64,000 nt of DNA from Burkholderia ubonensis subsp. mesacidophila. GTDB taxonomy: Bacteria > Pseudomonadota > Gammaproteobacteria > Burkholderiales > Burkholderiaceae. Below are positions 37,661 to 48,765 of this stretch, piece after piece. A program made the position numbers and the translations under genes. The stretch's first letter is position 1. Each line of letters starts with the position of its first letter. The stretch lies in the NCBI RefSeq assembly GCF_002097715.1, contig NZ_CP020738.1:1116001-1180000 (forward strand), written 5' to 3'. The notes under the pieces were generated by a model, which saw only the letters and a program-made list of their open reading frames with translations, had not been told where the DNA came from and searched no databases.

Positions 37661-38851
37661 ATGGACGACTCCCTCAACTTCGACACGCTTGCCGTGCGCG
37701 CGGGCACGCTGCGCAGCGACTTCAACGAGCACTCGGAAGCGCTGTTCCTCACGTCGAGCTTCTGCTTCAAGAACGCGGCCGAGGCGGCCGAGCGCTTCGC
37801 GAATTCGGAAGACTATTTTACGTATTCGCGCTTCACCAATCCGACCGTGACGATGTTCCAGGATCGCCTCGCGGCGCTCGAGGGCGGCGAGGCGTGCATC
37901 GCGACCGCGTCGGGGATGGCTGCGATCATGTCGGTCGTGATGGCCGCGCTGCAGGCGGGCGACCACCTCGTCAGCTCGCGCAGCCTGTTCGGCTCGACGC
38001 TGGGCATGTTCTCGCAGATCTTCAGCAAGTTCGGCATCACGACGACCTTCGTCGATCCGACCGACCTGAACGCGTGGCAGGCAGCGATCCGTCCGGAAAC
38101 GAAAATGTTCTTCCTCGAGACGCCGTCGAACCCGCTGACCGAGCTCGCCGACATCGACGCGATCGGCAAGATCGCGAAGGCCGCGAATGCGCTGTTCGTC
38201 GTCGACAACTGTTTCTGCAGCCCGGTGCTGCAGCAGCCGCTGAAGCTCGGCGCGGACGTCGTGATGCACTCGGCGACGAAGTTCCTCGACGGCCAGGGCC
38301 GCGTGCTCGGCGGCGCGCTGGTCGGCTCGAAGGAGTTCATCATGGGCAAGGTGTTCCCGTTCGTGCGCAGCGCGGGGCCGACGCTGTCCGCGTTCAATGC
38401 GTGGGTGCTGCTGAAGGGGATGGAGACGCTGTCGCTGCGCGTCGAGCGGCAGTCGGCGAACGCGCTGGAGATCGCGCGCTGGCTCGATGCGCATCCGGCC
38501 GTCGCGCGCGTGTTCTATCCGGGGCTCGAATCGCATCCGCAGCACGCACTCGCAAAGCGCCAGCAGAAGGCGGGCGGCGCGATCGTGTCGTTCGAGCTCA
38601 AGGGCGACACGCCCGAGCAGCAGCGCGCGAACGCATGGCGCGTGATCGACGGCACGAAGCTGATCTCGATCACCGGCAACCTCGGCGACACGCGCACGAC
38701 GATCACCCATCCGGCGACTACCACGCACGCCCGCATCACGCCGGAAGCGCGTGCGGCGGCGGGGATCACCGAAGGGCTGATCCGCCTCGCGGTCGGTCTC
38801 GAAGACGCGACGGACTTGCGCAACGACCTCGCGCGCGGCCTCGAAGGCTGA
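37661..38851 (+). CDS. metZ: O-succinylhomoserine sulfhydrylase
   Basis: MetZ, 396 residues, PLP-dependent Cys/Met metabolism enzyme making homocysteine from O-succinylhomoserine and sulfide. Lys207 in MHSATKFLDGQGRVLGG binds PLP. YSRFTNPTVTMFQDRLAALE and DNCFCSPVLQQPLKLGAD are family signatures. Its place directly behind a SAM-II-like riboswitch and terminator indicates repression by S-adenosylmethionine. Confidence 0.96.
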   Translation: MDDSLNFDTLAVRAGTLRSDFNEHSEALFLTSSFCFKNAAEAAERFANSEDYFTYSRFTNPTVTMFQDRLAALEGGEACIATASGMAAIMSVVMAALQAGDHLVSSRSLFGSTLGMFSQIFSKFGITTTFVDPTDLNAWQAAIRPETKMFFLETPSNPLTELADIDAIGKIAKAANALFVVDNCFCSPVLQQPLKLGADVVMHSATKFLDGQGRVLGGALVGSKEFIMGKVFPFVRSAGPTLSAFNAWVLLKGMETLSLRVERQSANALEIARWLDAHPAVARVFYPGLESHPQHALAKRQQKAGGAIVSFELKGDTPEQQRANAWRVIDGTKLISITGNLGDTRTTITHPATTTHARITPEARAAAGITEGLIRLAVGLEDATDLRNDLARGLEG

Positions 38852-38861
38852 GCGGAGCGGG

Positions 38862-40854
<1,993 letters not shown>

Positions 40855-40876
40855 CTAGTCGAAACGATGGAGAAAA

Positions 40877-41977
40877 TCAGGCAGTGCTGCGCGCCGCCGC
40901 CGGCAATGCGCTGCGCGCAGGGCCGCGCGTCAGGCGCCGCTCGAAGCCGTACCAGCTCGCCGTTGCATACGCGAGCGTGATGGCGAGCGCGAGCACGGCG
41001 CTCAGGTAGCGGTTCAGGTGCAGCGGCCAGAGCGCGTACAGCACGCTCAGGTGGATCAGGTACACGGTGTAGCTGACGGTGCCCACGTAGACGAGCACGG
41101 GGTTCGTCAGCACGCGCTGCACGAGGCCGCGGCCGCGCAGCGCGATCACGACGATCGACGTGCACAGCAGCAGCGAGACGCTGTAGAGCGCCGCGTTCGA
41201 CAGCGGCGTGTTCGCTGCGCGAAAGCGCGGGAACGACAGGTGCAGCCAGCCGAGGATCGCGAGCGACACGAGCGCGCCGGCGATCGCGAGCGGATAGAAC
41301 GGCTCCAGCGCGCGCCGGTCGCGGCGCAGCACGATCGCGAGCAGCGCGCCCGCGGCGAGCAGGTCCATGCGGAACGGCGTCAGGTAGTAGATCGGCCAGA
41401 ACGAGTCGAACCACGGCGTCGCGATCGCGCGCAGCACGGGAGCCGCGACGATCAGCGCGGCCGCGATCCATAGCAGCGCGCGTTCCGAGCACCACAGCAC
41501 GACGAACGGCCAGAAGATGTAGAACTGCTCTTCGACCGCGAGCGACCACAGCACGTTGAGGCTGTCGTGGCCGATGCTGCCGAGCGACAGGCCGATGTTG
41601 GTCGAGAAGAACGCGAACCACGGCCAGTGGGGCAGCCAGCTCGCGCCGAACAGCAGCGTCGAGACGACCAGCAGCAGCACGTACGGCGGCAGGATGCGGC
41701 GCACGCGCCGCGCGTAGAAATGGCTGAAGTAGGACTGCCCGCGCGCCTTGCGCTCGAGCAGGATGCCGGTGATCAGCAGCCCGCTCAGCACGAAGAACAG
41801 GTCGACGCCCATCCACAGCGGCGCCTTCAGCGAATGCTGCAGGAACACCGCGCCCACGGCGATCGCGCGCAGCCCGTCGAGCTGGACGATGCGGCCGTGT
41901 TGCGGCACGGGCGTGTCGGCGGTGCGTGAAACCGTCATCGCGGCGCGCCGCGCATTCGATGCGTGAACGTCATTCAT
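40877..41977 (-). CDS. bceO: membrane acyltransferase (acyltransferase 3 / OafA family) of the cepacian cluster
   Basis: A 366-residue integral membrane protein with about ten hydrophobic segments and the acyltransferase-3 signatures: QLDGLRAIAVGAVFLQH, where the invariant His-type and Arg region lies, and LWMGVDLFFVLSGLLITGIL. NVLWSLAVEEQFYIFWP is a further conserved motif. Such enzymes acetylate or succinylate exopolysaccharide. It is first in the leftward group; bceN starts 31 bases after its stop. Confidence 0.88.
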   Translation of the reverse strand: MNDVHASNARRAAMTVSRTADTPVPQHGRIVQLDGLRAIAVGAVFLQHSLKAPLWMGVDLFFVLSGLLITGILLERKARGQSYFSHFYARRVRRILPPYVLLLVVSTLLFGASWLPHWPWFAFFSTNIGLSLGSIGHDSLNVLWSLAVEEQFYIFWPFVVLWCSERALLWIAAALIVAAPVLRAIATPWFDSFWPIYYLTPFRMDLLAAGALLAIVLRRDRRALEPFYPLAIAGALVSLAILGWLHLSFPRFRAANTPLSNAALYSVSLLLCTSIVVIALRGRGLVQRVLTNPVLVYVGTVSYTVYLIHLSVLYALWPLHLNRYLSAVLALAITLAYATASWYGFERRLTRGPARSALPAAARSTA

Positions 41978-42373
41978 GCGATTAAGTGATATATCGAATC
42001 GAAATTGATTCTAGGGAAAAGAAATCGGCAAAAAAACGCACGTCATCGGGTTGATGGAAATCATCCGATTTCCTTTCGTGCGCATTGCAAAAGAAAATTT
42101 TTCGGCCGAGATGCCCGGGCCGGGCGCTCCGGCGCGGCATTTTCTACAGCCTCACCACCGTCGGGCGGTCGTTCTTGCCGCCTCGGCGCGTGTTTCGGAA
42201 TGGGTTCCGGTTCGATATTTCACGCAGAAACATCCCCAAATATTTCCAAATTTCTTGTGATTATTTTTGCTTGTAACCTGCATCGCGACGTTTGAAACCC
42301 ATTTAGCGATACGGCATTCGCGCGGCCCGTGGCCGCCGCGCCGGATCGTTGAAGCAGCAAATGGAGAAGCGCT
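41978..42373. other. divergent AT-rich promoter region of cepacian cluster II
   Basis: About 400 bases between bceO (leftward) and bceP (rightward), with AT-rich blocks next to each gene (41975-42110 and 42200-42300) and a GC-rich middle. It should hold both promoters; TTGTGA near 42257 and ATTTTTG after it are suggestive, but no clear -35/-10 pair was found. Small frames here look spurious. Confidence 0.5.
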
Positions 42374-44590
42374 TTGCAACGTCTGATACTGGCCGCCATC
42401 GCGATGTGCGCGGCATGGCTGACTTGGGCCGCGCCGGCCGAAACGGTGCTGCCCGCGACGACGTCCTGGATCGGCAATACGTTCGGTTACGGCGACGGCT
42501 CCTGGACGCAGATCGACATTCGCGCGATCGCGGTGACGCCCGATGGCAAGGTGTATACGAATGCGCCGTGGGACGAGAGTGGCGCGGAAGCGAGCGTCTA
42601 CCAGGACGGCAAGATGCTCGGCTTCGCCGGCGGCACGCACGGCTGGGGCAACCTCGGCGGCAATGCGGTCGCGGTCAACAGCAAGTACGCGTATGTCGCG
42701 ATCGGCGTCGGCAACGAGCGCGGCCACCTCGTGTCGCCCGGCATCTGGCCGGAGAAGGGCAAGCAATGGTTCGGCATCTCGCGGCGCGCGATCGGCGACA
42801 TGAAGCAGCCGGCGCCGTTTCGCGCCGCGCCGCAAGTCGTGGCCGGCGGGCGCGCGGACGCCGGACGCGCGCGGATGGCGGCGAGCTTCATGATGCTCAA
42901 CGAGGTGCCGGCCAGCGCGAGATCGGACGTGGGCGAGCTGAAGGCGGAAGTCGGCGGCCTCGCGGCCGACGACAGGACGCTGTTCGCGACCAATCCGGCG
43001 CATGACGAAGTCGTCGTGTACGACGCCGAGACGATGCAGAAGAAGGGCGCGTGGAATGCGCACGAGCCGGGCCGGATCGCGCTCGCGGCCGACGGCACGG
43101 TGTGGCTGCTGACCGATACGCTGAACGGGCCCGCGCATCTCGTGCACATGCGCGCGGACGGCCGCAGGATCGACGATGCGCCGGCGCTGCCGGACAACAC
43201 CGACGCGGTCGACGTTGCAGTCGATGCGAAAGGCCGCGTGCTCGTCGCCGACAACGGCCCGCGCCAGCAGGTCCTGATCTTCGCGAAAGGCGACAACGGC
43301 TATGCGCCGTCGGGCACGCTCGGCGAGCGCGGCGGCATCTTCTCGGGCGCGGTGCCGGGCCGGCCGGGGCCGCAGCGCTTCAACGGGCTGACTGGCGTCG
43401 GCGTCGATCGCGCCGGCAACATCTACGTCGCGACCAACGGCATCGGGCCGCGCCACGACACGATCGGGGCGGGCCTCGGCGCGACGCTCGAGAGCTACGC
43501 GCCGGACGGCAAGCTGCGCTGGCAGGTGCAGGGCCTGCTGTTCGTCGACGGCGCATGGATGGACCCCGCGCGGCCGAACAGCGTGTACACGGGCAACAAG
43601 CGCTTCGAGCTCGACCTGTCGAAGCCGCCCGGCCAGGAGTGGAAGTACGCGGGCTTCCTGTCGAACCGCTTCAAGTATCCGGACGATCCGGTGTTCCACA
43701 CCGACCAGTGGCCGGGCACGCCGATGGCGCGTCGCGTCGACGGCCGCACGTTCCTGTACCTGACCGACATGTACGCGGATCACCTGAAAATCTACCGCTT
43801 CGATCCGAAGCGCGACGGCGAGGTCGCGATTCCGTCGGGCCTGATCGCGGGCCGCGCGCGGCCGGTCGACAAGGTGCCGAACAAGCCGCCGGGCGGCGAC
43901 TGGATGTGGCGCGACGCGAACGGCAACGGCCGCCTCGACGTCGACGAGTTCGACATCAACACGACGGGCAAGGCGAAGGCGGGCGGCTGGGGCTGGTGGG
44001 TCGACACGAAGGGCGACATCTGGCGCACGAGCGACGCGCGCGGGATCCACCGGTTCCGCTACGGCGGTGTCGACCGCGCCGGCAACCCGGTCTACTCGTA
44101 CGACAAGGTCACGACCTATCCGATGCCGCAGCCGTTCACGCAGCTGCGCCGCGCGATCTACGAGCCGCAGTCCGACACGCTGTACGTGACCGGCTACACG
44201 CCCGACGCGCCGCCGCAGCCCGGCATCAGCAAGGAAGTGGGCCGCGTTCTGATCCGCTTCGACAAGTGGTCGACCGGCTCCCCGGTCGCGCGCTACACGA
44301 TCGCGCTGCCGTGGCAGCCGGACGCGAAGCCGATCCTGACGCTGGCCAGCATCACGGTCGAGGGCCGCTACATCTTCGCGGTGGAGCCGGTCGGCAAGAT
44401 CCACGTGTACGACAAGGAATCCGGCAAGGAAATCGGCGTGATGAACCCGGGGCCGGAGGTCGGCCGGGCGTCCGGCTGGGTCGACGTGCCGTTCGGCATC
44501 AGCGCATCGAAGCGCGAGAGCGGCGAGTACCTCGTGTTCGTCGAGGAAGACGCGCGCGGCAAGGTGCTGATGTATCGCTGGAAACCGTGA
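42374..44590 (+). CDS. bceP: secreted beta-propeller-like protein of the cepacian cluster, function unknown
   Basis: A 738-residue protein with an N-terminal signal peptide (LILAAIAMCAAWLTWAAPAE, cleavage after about residue 20). Repeats of the type AVTPDGKVYTN, ALAADGTVWLLTD, AVDAKGRVLVADN and GVDRAGNIYVATN recur, as in NHL/SMP-30 beta-propellers. DANGNGRLDVDEFD at about residues 514-527 looks like a calcium-binding EF-hand loop. It stands in the cluster upstream of the flippase gene and is probably periplasmic. Whether it binds, modifies or exports polymer is unknown; the bceP name rests on order. Confidence 0.75.
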   Translation: MQRLILAAIAMCAAWLTWAAPAETVLPATTSWIGNTFGYGDGSWTQIDIRAIAVTPDGKVYTNAPWDESGAEASVYQDGKMLGFAGGTHGWGNLGGNAVAVNSKYAYVAIGVGNERGHLVSPGIWPEKGKQWFGISRRAIGDMKQPAPFRAAPQVVAGGRADAGRARMAASFMMLNEVPASARSDVGELKAEVGGLAADDRTLFATNPAHDEVVVYDAETMQKKGAWNAHEPGRIALAADGTVWLLTDTLNGPAHLVHMRADGRRIDDAPALPDNTDAVDVAVDAKGRVLVADNGPRQQVLIFAKGDNGYAPSGTLGERGGIFSGAVPGRPGPQRFNGLTGVGVDRAGNIYVATNGIGPRHDTIGAGLGATLESYAPDGKLRWQVQGLLFVDGAWMDPARPNSVYTGNKRFELDLSKPPGQEWKYAGFLSNRFKYPDDPVFHTDQWPGTPMARRVDGRTFLYLTDMYADHLKIYRFDPKRDGEVAIPSGLIAGRARPVDKVPNKPPGGDWMWRDANGNGRLDVDEFDINTTGKAKAGGWGWWVDTKGDIWRTSDARGIHRFRYGGVDRAGNPVYSYDKVTTYPMPQPFTQLRRAIYEPQSDTLYVTGYTPDAPPQPGISKEVGRVLIRFDKWSTGSPVARYTIALPWQPDAKPILTLASITVEGRYIFAVEPVGKIHVYDKESGKEIGVMNPGPEVGRASGWVDVPFGISASKRESGEYLVFVEEDARGKVLMYRWKP

Positions 44591-44616
44591 AGGGTGGCAC
44601 GCCACAAGGCACAAGC

Positions 44617-46083
44617 ATGGACAAAGGCATACTCAAGAACGTTTCGATCAATTTCATCGGGCTGATCCTGCCGACCTTCGTGTCGCTGGTGACGGTGCCC
44701 GCGTATATCCACGCGCTCGGGGTCGAGCGCTACGGCGTCGTCAGCCTCGTGTGGACGCTGATCGGCTATTTCGGGATCCTCGATCTCGGGATGAGCATGG
44801 CCGCGCAGAACCACATCTCGAAGGCGCTCGCGAGCGGCGACGACGCCGAAAGCGCGCGCGTGTTCTGGAGCGCGTTCTGGCTGAACCTCGGCACCGGCAT
44901 CGTGGGCGGGCTGCTGATCTACTCCGGCGCGTTCGTCTATACCGCGTATTTCACCAAGGTGTCGGCCGCGATGCAGCACGAGGTGTATCTCGCGCTGCCG
45001 TGGCTCGCGCTCGCGATTCCGCTCGCGAACGTGTCGTGGGTGTTCGCCGGCGCGATCAACGGCGCCGAGCGGTTCGGCGTGTTCAACACGAACCAGACGA
45101 TCGGCACGTTCCTGTTCCAACTGCTGCCGCTCGGCGCCGCGTGGTGGATCGCGCCGAACCTGCAGACGGTGCTCACCGCGGCGGTCGTGTCACGCCTGAT
45201 CGCGGCGGTGATGCTCGGCCACGCGAGCATCAAGGTGCTCGGCATCCGCCGCATCGATCCGCCGCAATGGGGCACCGCGAAGGGGCTGTTCAACTTCGGC
45301 GGCTGGATGCTGATCGCGAGCACGACCAGCATGATCGCCGACACGCTCGACCGCGTGATGCTCGGCGCGGGCATGGGCGCGAAGTTCGTCACCTATTACA
45401 CGGTGCCGCAGAACCTCGTTACGCGCCTGAACATGCTGCCGAACGCGCTCGTGCGCACGCTGTTCCCGCGCCTGTCGGCGGTCGGCCGCGACCACGCGGA
45501 TACGCTCGCGCGGCAGTCGCTCGAATTCCTGAACGGCGTGTTCACGCCGATCGCCATCGTCGCGATCTTTGCGCTCGGGCCATTCCTGGCGCTGTGGGTC
45601 GGCCCCGATCTCGCCGCGCACTCGGCGCCGGTCGGACGCGTGCTGGTGATCAGCGTGTGGCTCGTCGGGCAGGCGAGCGTGACGCGCATCCTGATCCAGT
45701 CGCAGGTCAACCCGTCCCGCGCGGCGTTCGCCGGGCTCGTCCAGATGCCGTTCTTCGTCGGCGGCCTGTGGCTCGGCATCCATCATTTCGGGCTGATCGG
45801 CGCGGCGGTCGTCGTCGCCGCGCGCGCACTCGTCGATTACGGCGTGCTGCTTTACCTGTCGGCGATCCGGATGCGCGCGATCGTGCTTGACATGGCCGCG
45901 CATCTCGCGTTCCTGCTTGCGAGCCTCTATCTCGCGCACGCGTGGCCGGGGCTCGTCGAATCGATCGTCATCTGCGCGGTCGTGCTGGTGCTGAACGTCG
46001 CGTGGTCGCTCACGATGACGCCGGGGCTGCGCACGCTGGCCCGCGGCCTGATCGTCCGTATCAATGCGAGGAAACCCATATGA
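44617..46083 (+). CDS. bceQ: Wzx-type repeat-unit flippase (polysaccharide translocase)
   Basis: A 488-residue membrane protein with 12-14 hydrophobic segments, of the oligosaccharide flippase family in the MOP superfamily. NFIGLILPTFVSLVTVPAYI and the conserved RYGVVSLVWTLIGYFGILDLG region (here shortened) at the N-terminus are typical. It would move the lipid-linked cepacian repeat across the inner membrane. The stop codon overlaps the bceR start in ATGA. Confidence 0.9.
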   Translation: MDKGILKNVSINFIGLILPTFVSLVTVPAYIHALGVERYGVVSLVWTLIGYFGILDLGMSMAAQNHISKALASGDDAESARVFWSAFWLNLGTGIVGGLLIYSGAFVYTAYFTKVSAAMQHEVYLALPWLALAIPLANVSWVFAGAINGAERFGVFNTNQTIGTFLFQLLPLGAAWWIAPNLQTVLTAAVVSRLIAAVMLGHASIKVLGIRRIDPPQWGTAKGLFNFGGWMLIASTTSMIADTLDRVMLGAGMGAKFVTYYTVPQNLVTRLNMLPNALVRTLFPRLSAVGRDHADTLARQSLEFLNGVFTPIAIVAIFALGPFLALWVGPDLAAHSAPVGRVLVISVWLVGQASVTRILIQSQVNPSRAAFAGLVQMPFFVGGLWLGIHHFGLIGAAVVVAARALVDYGVLLYLSAIRMRAIVLDMAAHLAFLLASLYLAHAWPGLVESIVICAVVLVLNVAWSLTMTPGLRTLARGLIVRINARKPI

Positions 46084-48533
46084 ATCGCGATCTGGCGGAA
46101 CACGCCATCCTGAACGCGGCTACGGCCGAAGCGTCGGTGACGGCCGACGCCGTCGCGCTGCGCCAGGCCGCGCCCCGCGAAGCCGCGCCCGCGCGCCATC
46201 CGGCCCGCCCGCTGCGCGTCGCGATCGTCCATGACTGGCTCGTCACCTACGCGGGCGCCGAACGCGTGCTCGAGCAGCTGATCGCGTGCTTTCCCGACGC
46301 GGACCTGTTCAGCCTCGTCGATTTTCTCGACGACCGCGCGTTCGTGCGCGGCAAGCCGGTCACGACGTCGTTCATCCAGAAGCTGCCGTTCGCGCGCACC
46401 AAGTACCGCAGCTACCTGCCGCTGATGCCGCTCGCGATCGAGCAGCTCGACGTGTCGGGCTACGACCTCGTGATCTCGAGCAGCCATGCGGTCGCGAAGG
46501 GCGTGCTGACCGGGCCCGACCAGGTGCATATCAGCTACGTGCATTCGCCGATCCGCTATGCGTGGGACCTGCAGCACCAGTACCTGGAGCAGTCGAACCT
46601 CACGCACGGACCGAAATCGCTGCTCGCGCGGATGATCCTGCATTACATCCGCAACTGGGACACGCGCACCGCGAATGCGGTCGACGGCTTCGTCGCCAAC
46701 TCCGCGTTCATCGCGCGGCGCATCCGGAAGGTCTACCAGCGCGACGCCGCGGTGATCTTCCCGCCGGTCGACGTCGACGCGTTCTCGCTGAACGCGGCCA
46801 AGGAGGATTTCTACCTGACCGCGTCGCGGATGGTGCCGTACAAGAAGATCGACCTGATCGTCGAGGCGTTCTCGAAGATGCCGGAGCGCAAGCTGGTCGT
46901 GATCGGCGACGGCCCGGAAATGCAGAAGGTCCGCGCGAAGGCGGGGCCGAACGTCGAGATCATGGGCTACCAGCCGTTCGCGGTGCTGCACGACCGGATG
47001 CGCCGCGCAAAGGCGTTCGTGTTCGCGGCCGAGGAGGATTTCGGCATCTCGGTGGTCGAGGCGCAGGCCTGCGGCACGCCCGTGATCGCGTACGGCAAGG
47101 GCGGCGCGCTCGAAACCGTGCTCGACCCGCAGTCGGGCGCGCGGCCGACCGGGCTGTTCTTCGACGAGCAGACCGCGCGCGCGATCGTGTCGGCCGTCGA
47201 CGATTTCGAACGCGCGCCGCAGCGCTTCACGCCGCAGGCGTGCCGCGCGAATGCGGAGCGGTTTTCCGCCGACACGTTCCGGCGGCGCTTTCTCGATTAC
47301 GTCGAGGCCGCGCTGCCCGGCGCGACCGCGTGGCAAGGCGCGGGCGCCGCGCCGCCGCCCGCCGCGCGCGGCCCGGCGACGCTCGTGCTCGACCAGAGCG
47401 GCGTGCTGGGCGGTGCCGAGCTGTCGCTGCTCGAGATCATGAAGCACATGCGCGCGAACGCCGACGTGCTGCTGTTCGCCGACGGGCCGTTTCGCGCGGC
47501 GCTCGACGAGATCGGTGCACGCGTCGACGTCGTCGAGCAGGGCGCGCTCGCGGGCGTGCGCAAGCAGGGCGGCGTGTCGGCCGGCGCGGTGACGCAGCTG
47601 CTGCGGCTCGTGCGCGACGTCGCGCGCCGTGCGCGCCGCGCCGAGGTGATCTACGCGAACACCCAGCGCGCGATGGTGGTCGCCGCGCTGGCCGGGCGGC
47701 TCGCGCGCAAGCCGGTGGTCTGGCACTTGCGCGACATCGTCAGCGACGATCATTTCGGCCGCAAGCAGCTGCTCGCGATCAAGGTTTGCGCGCGGCTCGG
47801 CGTGACGCGGGTGATCGCGAACTCCGACGCGTCCGCGCAGGCGTTCCGCGCGCTGACCGGCTTCACGCCGCAGCACGTCGACGTCGTGTTCAACGGCATC
47901 TCGGCCGAGCCGTTCGACGCGCTGGCCGGCGTCAGCCAGGCCGCGCTGCGTGTGCGCTTCGGGCTGCCCGAGCACGCGTGGCTGGTCGGCTCGTTCAGCC
48001 GGCTCGCGCGCTGGAAAGGCCAGCACCTGCTGCTGGAAGCCGCCGCCGGCCATCCGGACATGCACGTCGTGCTGGTCGGCGCGCCGCTGTTCGGCGAGGA
48101 CGACTATGCGGCGCAACTGCACGAAACCGTCGCGCGGCACGGGATGGACGACCGCGTGCATTTCCTCGGCTTCCAGCGCGACGTGGCCGCGTGCATGAAG
48201 GCGGTCGACGTCGTCGCGCACACGTCGATCACGCCCGAGCCGTTCGGGCGCGTGATCGTCGAAGGGATGCTTGCGAGGCGGCCGGTCGTCGCGGCGCGCG
48301 CGGGCGGCGTCGTCGAGATCATCGAGCACGACGACAACGGCCTGCTGTGCGAGCCGGGCGACGCGCATGCGCTGGGCGACGCGCTGGTCGCGCTGCAGTC
48401 GAATCGCGCGCTGCGCGAGCGCCTCGTCGCGAGCGGTTACGTGACGGCGCTGCGCCGCTTCGGCACGAAGACCTACGTGGAACGCGTCGAGAAGATCCTC
48501 GCGGATACCGCGCGGGCGGCGAAGCAGCGGTAG
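46080..48533 (+). CDS. bceR: two-domain glycosyltransferase of cepacian synthesis
   Basis: An 817-residue protein with two GT4-type glycosyltransferase units. The first (about residues 44-425) has VAIVHDWLVTYAGAERVLE and EDFGISVVEAQACGTPVIAY; the second (about 432-817) has LDQSGVLGGAELSLLEIM and EPFGRVIVEGMLARRPVVAA. Each carries the E-x7-E motif of retaining GT4 enzymes, so it may add two sugars in turn. The reading frame is complete, unlike in some strains in which I recall bce genes being disrupted. Start codon overlaps bceQ by four bases. Confidence 0.92.
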   Translation: MNRDLAEHAILNAATAEASVTADAVALRQAAPREAAPARHPARPLRVAIVHDWLVTYAGAERVLEQLIACFPDADLFSLVDFLDDRAFVRGKPVTTSFIQKLPFARTKYRSYLPLMPLAIEQLDVSGYDLVISSSHAVAKGVLTGPDQVHISYVHSPIRYAWDLQHQYLEQSNLTHGPKSLLARMILHYIRNWDTRTANAVDGFVANSAFIARRIRKVYQRDAAVIFPPVDVDAFSLNAAKEDFYLTASRMVPYKKIDLIVEAFSKMPERKLVVIGDGPEMQKVRAKAGPNVEIMGYQPFAVLHDRMRRAKAFVFAAEEDFGISVVEAQACGTPVIAYGKGGALETVLDPQSGARPTGLFFDEQTARAIVSAVDDFERAPQRFTPQACRANAERFSADTFRRRFLDYVEAALPGATAWQGAGAAPPPAARGPATLVLDQSGVLGGAELSLLEIMKHMRANADVLLFADGPFRAALDEIGARVDVVEQGALAGVRKQGGVSAGAVTQLLRLVRDVARRARRAEVIYANTQRAMVVAALAGRLARKPVVWHLRDIVSDDHFGRKQLLAIKVCARLGVTRVIANSDASAQAFRALTGFTPQHVDVVFNGISAEPFDALAGVSQAALRVRFGLPEHAWLVGSFSRLARWKGQHLLLEAAAGHPDMHVVLVGAPLFGEDDYAAQLHETVARHGMDDRVHFLGFQRDVAACMKAVDVVAHTSITPEPFGRVIVEGMLARRPVVAARAGGVVEIIEHDDNGLLCEPGDAHALGDALVALQSNRALRERLVASGYVTALRRFGTKTYVERVEKILADTARAAKQR

Positions 48534-48586
48534 CGCGTCGCCCGCGGGGGCCGACGTTCGGCCCCGGCATGCGGCAGGTTGAATCG

Positions 48587-48620
48587 GCCCCCGCGCGGCG
48601 ATGTGCTGCGCGGGGGCTTT
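48587..48620 (+). terminator. intrinsic terminator after bceR
   Basis: GCCCCCGCGC pairs perfectly with GCGCGGGGGC around GGCGATGTGCT, followed by TTTG. A near copy lies at 48704-48741. Confidence 0.75.
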
Positions 48621-48703
48621 GTTCGTGCGAGGGAAGCTGGCGGGTCGTGCTGAAGGCGGAGGGCGCCGCGGCGATTCGTTCCGGGCGCGACAGTCATCAA
48701 GCA

Positions 48704-48741
48704 AAAGCCCCCGCGCAGCGATGTGTCACGCGGGGGGCTTG
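48704..48741 (-). terminator. intrinsic terminator after bceS
   Basis: AAGCCCCCGCG pairs with CGCGGGGGGCTT around a loop containing GCGATGTG; on the minus strand it ends in CTTTTGC. It lies 25 bases past the bceS stop. Stem and loop closely resemble the hairpin at 48587-48620, so one may be a duplicate of the other. Confidence 0.7.
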
Positions 48742-48765
48742 CTGCCAGACCTGACGGTCAGGCGG

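Noticed and set aside
42150..42190. JUMPstart/ops-like element before bceP
   Set aside because: GGGCGGTCG resembles the ops core GGCGGTAGC only in part, and no RfaH-type context was seen.
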